Shown here in pieces: positions 12,915 to 24,023 of a stretch of DNA of 64,000 bases (positions are counted from its first letter, which is position 1; the number at the start of each line of letters is the position of its first letter). The position numbers were made by a program, and so were the translations under genes. The DNA comes from Narthecium ossifragum (Eukaryota; Streptophyta; Magnoliopsida; Dioscoreales; Nartheciaceae), in contig OY986964.1 of NCBI GenBank assembly GCA_963920575.1, positions 35,571,825 to 35,635,824 of the forward strand, in the 5' to 3' direction. Under the pieces are notes generated by a model that saw nothing but the letters and a program-made list of their open reading frames with translations, ran no database searches and was not told the DNA's origin.

Positions 12915-14000
12915 GGATGAAGAAGGATAGGTGGTCCAGAGGGATCGGATACTACAAAACCCTAGGTCAGCTCGTGTGCTCCCTTGGGGATTTCGCCATT
13001 AATGGCCAGGAAACGAGAGAGATTACCATAAAGAGGGCTTCTTTAATCTTTACATGGTGGTGGACCGGTGGTCGTCTCCTTCGAGGAGAGAGCGAGCGAG
13101 AGATAAGAGAGCAGCCTATTGGGCGTCAGTAACGGGTTCGGAATCTTCGGTAAAGTCCGATACCGTTTGCAACACGCCCGGCGCCCAGCCCGGCCTGCGT
13201 CCGCAATTGTCAGGCTCAGCTTGGGCTTGAACCCGAGAAGTGCTCGGATCGGGCCGACAAATGGGTCCAGCCATGAGTTCAGGCCTTTGATGCTTTCGGC
13301 CTCTTGGTTATGACCTTTTAAGACCATTTCATTTCTTTTTTTCTTTTTTTTTTCTTTTTTCTTTTTTTTTTATTTATGTGTTTGATGGGTTTAGCTCTAG
13401 ATTAAAGGAAAGACTACTTCTTTTGGTTTTTCTGAGGGGGCAGCCACGCCGGAAACGTTGTGCCGGAACTCATGGATCCGAGAAATAAATATAGTTTAAG
13501 CACGTTGCAGAGTCTTCAAGAGTAAGCTAGGCATTCAAACATGCCGGCTGGCAATCGGACAGAGGCCGCTAAATTAGAGGAGGACTAAGGACCAGCTTGC
13601 GAGGATGGCGACCCGTCCATCAGGTGCCAATTTTGATCATCACCACAGACATGTCATCATAGAATGGGACAAATGGACTAGCCTAACAAGTTGTGTCTGA
13701 CATGTGATCCTTTGGCCTTATGAAATGGCCTGTTGTTGTATTATTTCATTAAGGTTTGAATGTACGTGGAGAAATTTTCATGTAGACATAGCTCTCTCCT
13801 AATGGATGCTTCCAGTATCACAATGAGGCTGCTTGCTTGGTTGCAAGAGAGAACACAGAGTGGAAGTAAGTTATAGGTATGTCTCGCTATTTCACGAGTC
13901 GCTCGTTATGGAGTGGATGTCACTTTTCTGACTAGTATTTCTAGTATTTTTTGTTAGGCTGGAAAGTGAGGACTAAAAAATGGATGTGAGGCATGTGATC
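12915..14000. other. APRL promoter side and spacer
   Basis: The APRL 5' leader and promoter should lie just above 12,914 (minus-strand transcription). Positions 13,130-13,330 are GC-richer low-copy sequence of unknown nature, and 13,337-13,372 is a T/C-rich simple tract. No coding region is supported. Confidence 0.4.
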
Positions 14001-14017
14001 AAGTAATGGAGAGAGAT

Positions 14018-14260
14018 GGACGACGGGTTTGGACGCCATGTATAGAGAAAACTGTGCGTGATATTTGGCTTCAGTCATCCATTTTGGGATCTGTTTTGTT
14101 TACTCCTATCTCACGGGGTGAAAATGTAATAGCTGATGGTATAGCTCGGTCATGTCGATCCTCCGACGTTCCTATTATTTGGGAATCGAAGGATGGCCAA
14201 CCGGCGCTGGATAAGTTTTTGTAATTCTAACCTTACGAGCTCAACTCATCAAAAACAAAA
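14018..14260 (+). mobile_element. 5'-truncated LINE with RNase H remnant
   Basis: A 243-bp insert is flanked by an exact 17-bp direct repeat, aagtaatggagagagat, at 14,001-14,017 and 14,261-14,277. This is the signature of target-primed reverse transcription. The insert encodes the C-terminal part of a plant LINE RNase H (RVT_3-type) domain on the plus strand, containing SRGENVIADGIARSCR and then a stop at about 14,221-14,223. It ends in an A-rich tail after catcaaaaac. It is a dead copy, truncated at the 5' end. Confidence 0.85.
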
Positions 14261-14277
14261 AAGTAATGGAGAGAGAT

Positions 14278-15450
14278 TTAGCATGATTATTTGGAAACAT
14301 AACTTAAAACGACGTCCGAGCTGGGGAAGACACCGGAATCCAGCAGTGTTGGCCTAAGACCTGTGATACCTTCGTCCCCTTCCTTTCTATCATTCTTGTT
14401 CATAGAATCATGAGTATATAGAACGAAAGGGGGATGAGCTTCTAATCTGAGCCGTTGAATCACATCCACATAATCCAAGGCCCCCCCACCACCCACCTGT
14501 TGACCTGAACGACATTTACGCAGCATCCTATCTTCACAATAATAATGAGAGAAATGGGACAACGTCCAGCTTTTAATAAGATTATTCATAGCATTAAAAA
14601 GTTTAACACCAAACACCCTCAAAATTCGATTATTTTGTCGGTGGGCGACCATGGGTCCATGACACACCTTAGAAGAAGGTTGGAATTCTAAAAGGAATCT
14701 ATTTGCAAGCAAATCATATCACATGATCTTTAATATTATAATCCTGAGAGGAATATAGTCACATTAAAGAATACAAGTAGACATATCGTGACATTAATGC
14801 GACCATGACATTAATGTTTCATTCTTATTATCTTTTTTCCCCCCTAAAAAAGGAAAATTAAATTGCCATAACAATTGCATAATTAAATAACTAGAATTAT
14901 GAGTTGAAACATAGTGATCCTAAATTTTTCCTTGACTCATTGCAAAGTGCCAAGAGCCAATTCATGTCTCTGCCAACTTTGTGGATTTGGGAATATTTTT
15001 AATGTGATTTGGTGTGGCGTGGCAGGTTAACTACAACTATGATACAAAGATCTGGCTAAAGTGCTTTTAGGGGGGCCGAATTCTTTTGAATATCGAACAA
15101 ATCAGTCTCCATCCAAGTGATTACTTTACCTTCTAATTGAGTTCCAAAGCAAATCAAACTTGGTACCCAAACTAAGATGCAGCATCACGGCATGTACCTG
15201 CTAGTACAATTTAAAGGACCTTATCGCTTTCTCAGATTTTACTTTTAGATTGGTGAAATTTGTTTGGAAACATGTTTTTGGTTTTTTTTTTTGGACACCT
15301 TTCCATGAAAGCGAAACATATCTTGATGTTTAAGCGTAAAACCGCGTCGCTACAGTAGTATTCATCCGTATAAAAAACCATGAAGACCAACAAAAATTAT
15401 GTCCAACAATCTGTTGTTATTGTTAAAATAAATATGACTGTTAGCTATAA
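14278..15450. other. intergenic, nothing recognised
   Basis: AT-rich sequence with no supported gene. A 141-codon minus-strand ORF at 14,287-14,712 has no recognisable domain and no splice support, so I regard it as chance. Confidence 0.35.
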
Positions 15451-15459
15451 ATATAACCA

Positions 15460-16860
15460 TGTCTAAAAGTCATTTGGACGATTAACAAGATCAATGGTAA
15501 TTTCATAAATATTGTCAATCGGCTAATAAATACTTCAGCTTTGATACAGCTGAAGTATTTTGGCCATAACTTTTACAGCAAGTATCCAAATTGGGCGATT
15601 CTTAAACAATTGGAAAGAGGACGAAAAGATCTACAACTTTGTTGTTGACAATATCTTCATATTCCATCGTTTACTATATCAAACTGAAAGTCAAAGTGCC
15701 CAGTAGTAAAATGGTAAATAATGGCCGAATTTCCAATCGTCCAAAGTATCCAATTCAATCGGCCAGATTTTGGCCGATTAATTTAATAATCGTCGTCGAC
15801 GTGGTCTGATGTATTTCGATCATATCTTTCTCATATGATGTCCAAATGAGTTGATTCTTAAACCATTGGAAAGAGGACGAGAAGATTTACAACTTTCATG
15901 TTGACGAGATCTTCAGATTCTATCGTTTAGTGTGTCAAACTGACAGTCGAAGTACCTAGTGGTAAAATAGTAAATAATGGGCGAGCATCTAAATGTCATT
16001 GTCCAAAATGACCGATGTCATCGTCCATAATGACCGATGGCATCGTCCATAATGACCGATGGCATCGTCCAAATTCCCATCGTCCATATTTAGCTAATCG
16101 GTCATTAATGCAGTCTGATTGTTTCAGTTATAACTTTCTCATCTGATGTCTAAATTGGACGTTTTTTGTACCGTTGGAAAGATAATTTGAAGAGCTACAA
16201 CGTTTATGTTCATAGGTTTTCCAAATTCCAAGGTTATAATCGGCCAAATTACAGCGGAAGATAAGAGACATTGTTTAGTGGCAGTTTCAGAGCAGTTTAT
16301 GCAGTTATGGTGGTTTCCACTTTCAAAGCAACAGTTGTAGCATGGTGGGTGGTTCCAAGATGGTTACCAGAAGCTCTATAAAAGACCAAGAAGATGAAGA
16401 AAAAGAGGACTCCCGAAATCAATAGCAAAAGCCACTTTATCTATCTTTTAGCATGTATCAATAGACTTAGCTCTATCTACAATGTCGTCTTTTAAATTCA
16501 GAAATGAAGCTTTTATTCCTTTTAAATTCCTGCAACTAGTTCTTCATTTGTAGGAGTAGTACTATCATAATTTTATTCGTAGGAGTAGATCTATCACTCA
16601 TAGGAGTAGATTTACCATAGTTCATCATCTTCAATTTCCCTCTATTTTATCTATTTTATTTCTTTCCTCATCCAATCTCAACAGCTTCGACACCTCTATT
16701 CGAACAAAGTTCGAAGGAATTGGATTAAACCACAATCTCCTTATTCTTGATGTTATGCTATTTTGACCTTTTTACCCTTCGTCGATCAACGACATGATTT
16801 GTATGATTTCTGTTCACATTGGCCGATCTCGATTCATCAAATAAAAACTTGACTGGCCCA
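15460..16860 (+). mobile_element. LTR-like block, probable solo LTR (ends uncertain)
   Basis: The block has the architecture of a long plant LTR. A repetitive U3 holds two diverged copies of a unit with 'cttaaac.attggaaagaggacga' (about 15,600 and 15,855). A TATA-like ctctataaaagacc follows at about 16,374-16,387, then an R/U5-like stretch of ctatc/ttcatc words. Within U3, a 22-bp unit (ataatgaccgatggcatcgtcc and variants) is repeated about three times at 16,008-16,065. I found no internal gag/pol ORFs and no convincing target duplication, so both ends are approximate. Confidence 0.5.
16008..16072. repeat. 22-bp tandem repeat, about three copies
   Basis: The words gaccgatg and catcgtccataat recur with a 22-bp period. 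This is a short minisatellite inside the LTR-like block. Confidence 0.8.
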
Positions 16861-18577
16861 AAAGAACTTCACTGTTGCTAATTTCATCCTAGTTACGCAA
16901 ACATGTTAAAAAAAATGCTTTACTTACAACGTTGGACCATATTTATATTTAAAAAAATGCCGTGATTGTGGTACTATATCGGTTCCTATATATATATATA
17001 TATATGTAAAAAATGCACACGTTTTACATATCTTTCTCTTCTCTTCCCGTATTTTTATAATAACTTACGTCACGTCAGTCCACTATTCTCTTTCTTTTTC
17101 TTTATTTAGTTACAATCTTATGTCACATGGACATGCCACATGTGTATAATTTTATGACTCAGATGATGAGTCATAAAAGTAACTGTCACATGATTTTATA
17201 TATATAGACTAGTGTAACTACCAATCCCACTCCAATAACCATCCAATAACTCCCTCCCACTAAACCCCTCTCAACCTAGGATTATCATGCCACATATGCG
17301 TCACATAGGCTCCACCTAGGACATTCTTCCGCCACGTAGGACAACAAAAATTTCATTTATAGCCACATCCTCATATAAGGATGATGTGTAAAACGGGGAT
17401 CCACAAAAGATAGGACCAAGCATCTCTCGTTAATTTTTACAACAAAACACCAAATTAAGGTTGAAATCTTGATGATTTATGATGGCATTTTACATCACAT
17501 GCACATTTGCATGCCCCCACATGTTCTCAAGTCCAAAATATTAACTTAATTAATTAAAGCAAGTAGCCACGTAGTTTCAATGTGAAACATGCATGATTGA
17601 ATTTTATTTTTATTTTTTCATGGGGTGGAATATTGTTAGTATTGGAAAATTCGGATGGTTATGCCATTGAAGAGCCACAAAAGAATCATAATTTAACATA
17701 GGGTGGCAAGTCAACTTGAGGGACTCTAGTGGATATATTTCTTAAGAAAAATGATCAATAACCACCCTTACTAGTTGTAGCCTTCCTCAAGAGACGTTCC
17801 TGTGATTTTGTAAGTGATTTGTTCTTAGCCTTCGGGCGCAGCTTATAATAAAAACAAAAGAAAGAGTGAAGAACAGGGTATTCAGAAGTCATTCCATGAC
17901 GTTCACTCTTTTTATTATTTTTAATACACGTGGAAGTCACTCCGTGATCCTCGCTGTTTTTTTTTTTCAATAAATCGAGCCGGAAGATTAAAAATAGAAA
18001 AAGAGTGAATATTAGGTAATGACTTCTACAAGTATACAAGAATACGTCAACAAGATCTCCTTAAATCACATTTCTATCAAATACGTATTATATAGCGATT
18101 GCCACACAACCAAAATTACGTGAGTTGTGACCTCGATCTGGGATAAGAAATTTTTATCTTTTCTTTTGGTTAATTTATTTTATAGTTGCGCCATGAGGCC
18201 AATAAAAGACTAACAAGGAGACGGAAAAGTCTACAAAGAGGTTAATATGGATAGAACCCGAGGTTAAAAATCATGAATTCTAGCTCATTAAGTAAAGATT
18301 TATCATTAATTTACAATAACAAGTGTTGCTCATCGCTCCTTAATTACCTCCACCGGACAACGTTGATAGAGTACATGAGATCTGAAATCGGAGTATTTAA
18401 AAGAAAACAAACAAACCATGATAGGTCCTTTGTAGTGGAGGGGTTGCATAGATAGGTCGCACATGGGTCGGATTAAATCTAGTCAGGTCAGGTTTGAACT
18501 TTTAATCAAACAGGTAAGCATATAGCCGAAAAGGACTTATTTCACGAAAGGAAGAGGTCAACTCGAAACAGATGCTT

Positions 18578-18613
18578 AGCCCTCGGGTTTAACTAATCAA
18601 AAAAAAAAAAAAT
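18578..18613 (+). mobile_element. tail-only LINE insertion (36 bp) with 17-bp TSD
   Basis: The 17-bp word actcgaaacagatgctt is present exactly at 18,561-18,577 and 18,614-18,630. Between the copies lie only 36 bases, ending in taactaatc plus an A run. This is what remains when target-primed reverse transcription stops almost at once. Confidence 0.75.
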
Positions 18614-20904
18614 ACTCGAAACAGATGCTTCTCAGTTCTCATTCCCAAGATTAGATTTGTTTGGTTGAATAATGTTTATGGAAAAATCCATCAGTGACAG
18701 TTTATTTAAATGTGGGGTGGCAATTATTTGAGGGGACGAAAAAATTTATAATTTCCTAGACAAGTTGGACTTGTGGAAGACTAATAGTTTAGTCGAAATG
18801 TAGTTAGGAAACATATAGACTAATGTTACAAGGATCAAAAATCAATAGCTATAATAGATAAATCTTTTTTCTTTTCCTATAAATCAATATCTATAAAATA
18901 TATGAAAAAAAAACTCCTAACTTCAATTTGAGATTACTAACATGGACCATTATAATTGTGATTGCTAGTATGCTATGAAGAACAATTCTGGTGACACAAC
19001 AATATCCTATAGCCGCTAAATTAGAAAAATAATATTTACATATATATAAATGATATATAAACAAGACGAGGTGGGGTGGGTTTTCTTTTACGATGTAAAC
19101 ACTCATTCACGTTTACTTCATATATATATACTAGTAAGTCCCCCTGTCACATGACAGGGAAACTACCTTCTCTCCCCACCTTATCTAATAACTTCTCACT
19201 AACCCTCTCTCCCCCACTAACTCCCCCTCCACGTAGGATAACCCTCTCCACGTAGACTCCACATAGGACAATGAAAGGTTAATTTATAACTATATATATC
19301 TATTATATAAGATCATGTGCATTCTATTATGTGGTTGAGAATACATGATCCAAGTTATCCCCTGATATATGAGGCGATCGAGATGAAGCTACGTGGAAGA
19401 GAGTAGTGGAGGGTGGTGGTTAACGGGTGATTAGAAAAGAGGGAGAAGTATGGGGGTGGTGATTATCCGTGTTAAGTGGCATGGGGGGCCCACCTAGTTA
19501 GTCTTATAAGACACTAGTAGGGGCTCGTGCCACCTGGCATGGATAACTACCTTCTCTCTTTCTCTCTCTCCTAATCATCCGCTAATCACTACCCTTCATT
19601 ACTCCACTTCATATGACTTCATCTCGATTGTCTGATATATCTGAACTTAACTTGGATCAGATATCATTATCTGTATGATAGATGCACTGGATTTTATATA
19701 ATTGATGGTGCATCCTATCATATGGTGTATGTTATATATTTATATTTATCTAAGTAAAATCTAACGGTGGAGGGAATGAGATGAGTTAGTGGGGGGAGAG
19801 AGAGATGGATCAGTTATAATCGTGCCATAACCACTAGTAATATATAAGATCATGTGCATCCTATTAGATGGTTGACGATGTTTGATTCAAATTATGTTAT
19901 GATATATCATGCGATCGATATGAAGCCACATGGAAAAACGTAGTGAGGGGTGGTGGTTACCGGATGGTTATGAGAGAGAGTAGTAGTGGAGTTGGTGGTT
20001 ACGCGTACCAGGTGATACAAGGGGCCCACTTAGTATAATATAATATCCTAAACCCAGTCCAAAACCGAATGGTCTGACTAATTCTAGCATAAAAAAAATG
20101 ATCATGAAATACATAACAACCTCCTCAGGAGAAGCTTCTCTTTCACAGGTGATTAAAATAAAGATGATCCTTGCAAAACAATTTGGAACTCGTCTACATG
20201 GCACAATTTCAAAATTATAATTCATTAAACTACAGAGTACATACTCGTTTATGTATTTTTAGACGGCCCACAGTAACTCGGTAATATTTTGTAGCCGGCA
20301 GGCTTAACTCTTAAAAAAAAAAAAATTAATTACACATGTTTATCAAAAAAACTTTATATTTAAATAATTATTCCTCAAAGCTGACTTTTTACAAAACATA
20401 CCCTATTATCCGAAACAATTCACAAAAATGCCTCTGAAGTCTTCCATCCCTATTTAGAGTTAGGGGCAACGGGTGAAAAGACTACTATGCCCTTCTTGTA
20501 AGGGGAGTGTTTAAACGTGAAAAGAATACTCCGTGAGGTTTTAAGTCATTTTACATGATTGTTTAAGGTTATTGGGGGATAAATTTGTAAATCGTCAGAT
20601 TCCAGAGATAATTATGTAAATATAAACATTTTTTCAGAGATATATTTGTAATGAATTCAATAAAAATCTTAGCGGTGCGAAGCTTAAATCATGACAAACT
20701 AGAAACCATGTATACCACGCAGCACAAGTGATAAAAATTTGATAAATGATTGGGATACATGTCATGTAGGCATGTGCATCATACATGACCACTTTCAACG
20801 TTTCAGATCCATTCACATCCGCTAGTCTCTATCACGTAAGCCAATAATATATGGTCATGTAAGCCATGTGCAGTGTACATGACTTTAATTTTTTTTCGCC
20901 TTTA

Positions 20905-21077
20905 TTTGGTTGGAGGTTATAGGTGGGGTTAGGGTTAGGGTTAAATGGGGTCCGTCACTTTTTCTCCTTTACACCTGTCACATTCTTCTCTACTTTTTCA
21001 ATCATTTTTTTATCATTACACTTACCTTTATTCCTATTCATATCCTTACCCTCATCCTTAACCTCCAACCAAACACA
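20905..21077. mobile_element. small MITE with TIR TTTGGTTGGAGGTTA
   Basis: The left end tttggttggaggttat and the right end ttaacctccaaccaaa are inverted copies. They enclose about 140 bp containing a short run of ggttaggg units. I did not identify a clear target duplication. Confidence 0.5.
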
Positions 21078-22190
21078 GACATACATTCTAGCAGCCACGT
21101 CAGCATCGTGTAATCCGCGTCATTAGACATGACGTACGAGTATCACTGCTCTGGTTAAAGCCTAATTGATGCCAACTCTAAACCGCTAAGTAAGGAATAG
21201 AATTAGGACAAACACAAAAGCTACGCAAAAGCTGGTCTCCCTTTAAAACTGAGCCGTCCGTCTCACATTCCCTCCCTCACTTCTGGACCGCACGATCTTT
21301 CGCCGGCCCAAAGTTTCGGACCCTATTCTCGACTATTCGATTAATTTACATGTATCAACACGTGGGACCCCATTATTGGCCCACCGATTTCAAAGACCCC
21401 AAATCTAAGGGGGAAGAGCATGTCGATGTCGGGTCCGATTCCAACCCGGTAAAAGTGAAACCTTAGTAAGGAATATGGTTTAATCAACCTTAGAAGAGCT
21501 TATAAGAGGCGATAAGTCTTGATCTGAAGGTGGAAATATTTTCAACTCAAGGGTGCAACATCACCCCCAACATATAACTGAAAAACATGTCTATGGAATG
21601 AGCTTCACACTAGTAAATCTTATAATGAGCAAAAACGATTATGCATAACCGTCCCTTTTATAAGGTAAATATAATACGAATTAATGTAAAGTTAGATAAG
21701 ATTAATATAATGTGTATTAAAAAATTAAAACCCATGTGTTATATTTAAATGAGGGATTCAGCTACTAATATAAATCATAATAGAATAGTAATCTAATCTA
21801 TTAATCCATCTCATCTAATCTAATTCTGTATAACCATCAGTTATATTATAAGGTTTCACAAATAACCATAGCCATGACTCATACTTTCTCCTCCCTGAAA
21901 CCATGTATATATATATATATATAACCTGACAAACTTAGTCTACGTAAAAGGACAAAATGCATATCTTATATTATTATGTTTACGACTTTAGGCAGAAGAG
22001 TGCCGAGGGGTACAAAGACATTTTATCCTAAGCTTATCATTTTGACAGTTTAAATCAGAATAACTATAAATAAAAGAAAAAATATGATTTATAGGAGTCT
22101 ATTTATGGCTTTACGTTGCAAGGATGAAAAGGTATTTTTTATTTTATTTTATTTCCTATGCTTGCATAATTGTAGCAATATTTTTAAAAT

Positions 22191-22529
22191 GGGTGCGGCT
22201 ATCTACACCACTATTTGGACTCACCACACCACAATTCAGCTGTTTTTTCATTTTTTTTAAAAATAATAATAAAAAAATGAAAAAAAAAATCCTAAACTAC
22301 CCTCCCTCCCTCTCTTCTCTCTCCCTCGGGGCTTCCCTCTCCGGCGACGGCGAGGGGAGGGAAGAGGGACGCCGGCGCCGGAGAGGGAAGCCCCGAGGGA
22401 GAGAGAAGAGAGGGAGGGAGGGTAGTTTAGGATTTTTTTTTCATTTTTTTATTATTATTTTTAAAAAAATGAAAAAACAGCTGAATTGTGGTGTGGTGAG
22501 TCCAAATAGTGGTGTAGATAGCCGCACCC
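22191..22529. mobile_element. nearly perfect 339-bp hairpin MULE-type MITE
   Basis: Each end reads inward as GGGTGCGGCTATCTACACC. The two arms, about 155 bp each, stay complementary to the centre apart from one-base length differences in homopolymers, with a loop of about 25 bases. The centre is a GC-rich ccggcg block. The flanks ttttaaaat (22,182-22,190) and ttttgaaat (22,530-22,538) form a 9-bp duplication with one mismatch, which fits Mutator-like elements. The 158-codon ORF running through it is a by-product of the palindrome. Arm identity suggests a recent origin or strong homogenisation. Confidence 0.85.
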
Positions 22530-22625
22530 TTTTGAAATATGTTAGATTTGACATATCCATATATAATACTAAGGTGGGCCGTGTCACATGGCACAGTTAA
22601 TTAGTGCTAACTCCTTTTCTCTCTG

Positions 22626-22626
<1 letters not shown>

Positions 22627-22678
<52 letters not shown>
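22627..22678. repeat. (TA)n microsatellite
   Basis: An uninterrupted TA tract of about 25 units beside a copy of the actagt-family repeat. Confidence 0.95.
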
Positions 22679-22680
<2 letters not shown>

Positions 22681-23217
22681 ATCTAGTGCATCCTATTAGA
22701 CGAATAGAACTGTCCGATCGAAGTTAAGTCTGAATATATTAAACGATCAAGATAAAGTCACGGGGAGGGTGGTGGTTATCGAATGATTAGAAAAAATATA
22801 ATGATTAGTGGTAGATGATGATTACCCATGCCAGGTTGCACGGCGACTCACACACACACATATATATATCCCTTTATCCTCACAATATATAATTATTGCA
22901 CGAGTATAACCAACCCCCTCATCTATAAATTCCTCTATCCCCACTGGTTCCATTCACCGTGTGTCAACACCAATATAAAAGAGACGGAGACAACACAATT
23001 CCCATAAGATAGATCACAAGTTTGTAAGATTAGATATGTACTAGTGTAGGACGTTTCTATTTGTTCATTGAATTACGATTTTGCTTGTGTCTATGTTTTT
23101 CCAATCTCCACCCTTGGATTTTTAACTGAACGCATTGGGACCGATCTCCAGCCTTGGATCTTGAGCTGAACTCATTGGGACCGTCTGATAAGAGGTTTAT
23201 ACGCCGTCCCTGATATC

Positions 23218-24023
23218 GGATTAAACCTTAATATACCCCCTGAAAAAGGTTCATTTTACGTATACCACCCTAAAAAAATAAAATTTGCATAAAAAACCTT
23301 GAAAATCTTGATTATTTGCATATAGCCCCTCGGGTTACCCTAGTCTTATTTTCTCAGAGCATGGATGATTCTGGCTGCGCGTTCTTTTTGTGGTTGGATG
23401 AGGCTCACTCAACTGTTGATTTAAATCATTACATTGATCTTGAGAACCAGCTACTAAGGAGATTCGATGTTGTCAAGGAAAAACTGCAAACATCAATTGC
23501 AAGTTTAGGGAGGAAAATTGATTGTACTAATGAAACAATGCAAAGTGCAAGGAGATGGGGTGAAAGCGTCGACAAGATGGAAAAAACTGTGTCCAAAATG
23601 GTTGTGAGCATACATGCTCAGTTTATCTTCATTACCCTGTTAATTGTAATCAAGTTTGTACTCTAAGCAATTGTGCTTTGTAATCAAGGGCAAATGTTAC
23701 CTGTGAATTATTAATTGAAATCAAGGTTGTAATCCAAGGCTGAATATGTTAGCTATTGGTTGTAATCAAGGTTGCAATATCTGCTTTGTAGTGCATGGTT
23801 GTAATCAATGCAAACAAAAATGTGACTTCCATTGCAAATTGCTAATGTATTTCCACCGTTAGCCTCCGTTCCGTTAGCTTGTACACGGAATATTCCATTC
23901 TCAAGTAACCCGAGGGGCTATATGCAAATAATCAAGATTTTCAAGGTTTTTTATGCAAATTTTATTTTTTTAGGGTGATATATGTAAAATAAACCTTTTT
24001 CAGAGGGTATATGCAAATAACCC
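23218..24023 (+). mobile_element. TIR element carrying a GRF-zinc-finger gene fragment
   Basis: Inverted arms of about 130 bp flank the segment. Both include ccctaaaaaaataaaat, ttgaaaatcttgatta and the inner end tttgcatatagcccctcggg. The outer right terminus is GGGTTATTTGCATATACCC; the left terminus is degenerate. I could not find a convincing target duplication. Inside is a partial gene (separate entry). The layout is that of a Pack-type, Mutator-like or other TIR, element that captured host DNA. It ends only a few hundred bases upstream of the presumed start of the LRR gene transcript. Confidence 0.65.
23361..23666 (+). pseudogene. captured C-terminal fragment of a GRF-type zinc-finger protein
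   Basis: The frame MDDSGCAFFLWLDE matches the second half of the GRF zinc finger of plant proteins, where a Gly-Cys-x-Phe-Phe-x-Trp motif is typical. A coiled-coil-like stretch (about 23,420-23,590) follows, then a hydrophobic C-terminal helix FIFITLLIVIKFVL, the usual order in this plant family. The first half of the finger is missing. A ttttctcag acceptor-like site sits just before the frame at 23,346-23,354, which suggests that one exon plus part of an intron was captured. An ATG at 23,361, or the in-frame one at 23,316, could still allow translation of a small protein. Whether it is expressed cannot be told from the sequence. Confidence 0.6.

Larger units (their letters stand above)
16870..22180. 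other. AT-rich repeat spacer with copies of an actagt...cccccgtg family
   Basis: No gene is supported. Related segments occur at about 17,206-17,400, 19,125-19,510, 19,511-19,850 and 19,845-20,035, with another copy at 22,560-22,860. They share an actagt start beside AT repeats, ccacgtagga words, 'taagatcatgtgcatcctatta' and 'ggtggtggtta' blocks. Some copies are in opposite orientation. A small putative MITE (20,905-21,075) and a LINE tail remnant (18,578-18,613) also lie here. TA microsatellites occur at 16,989-17,006 and 21,907-21,922. Confidence 0.5.

Noticed and set aside
14287..14712. 141-codon minus-strand frame
   Set aside because: No domain, no splice-compatible neighbours, and a composition like noncoding DNA.
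15460..16860. CRISPR-like or satellite interpretation of the spaced repeats at 15.6-16.1 kb
   Set aside because: The repeats are diverged, irregular and followed by a TATA box and U5-like sequence; LTR U3 repeats explain them better in a plant genome.
22124..22600. 158-codon open frame through the 22.2-22.5-kb region
   Set aside because: It reads through both arms of the hairpin MITE; its composition (Lys runs, Arg/Gly-rich centre) is a product of the palindrome, with no domain.
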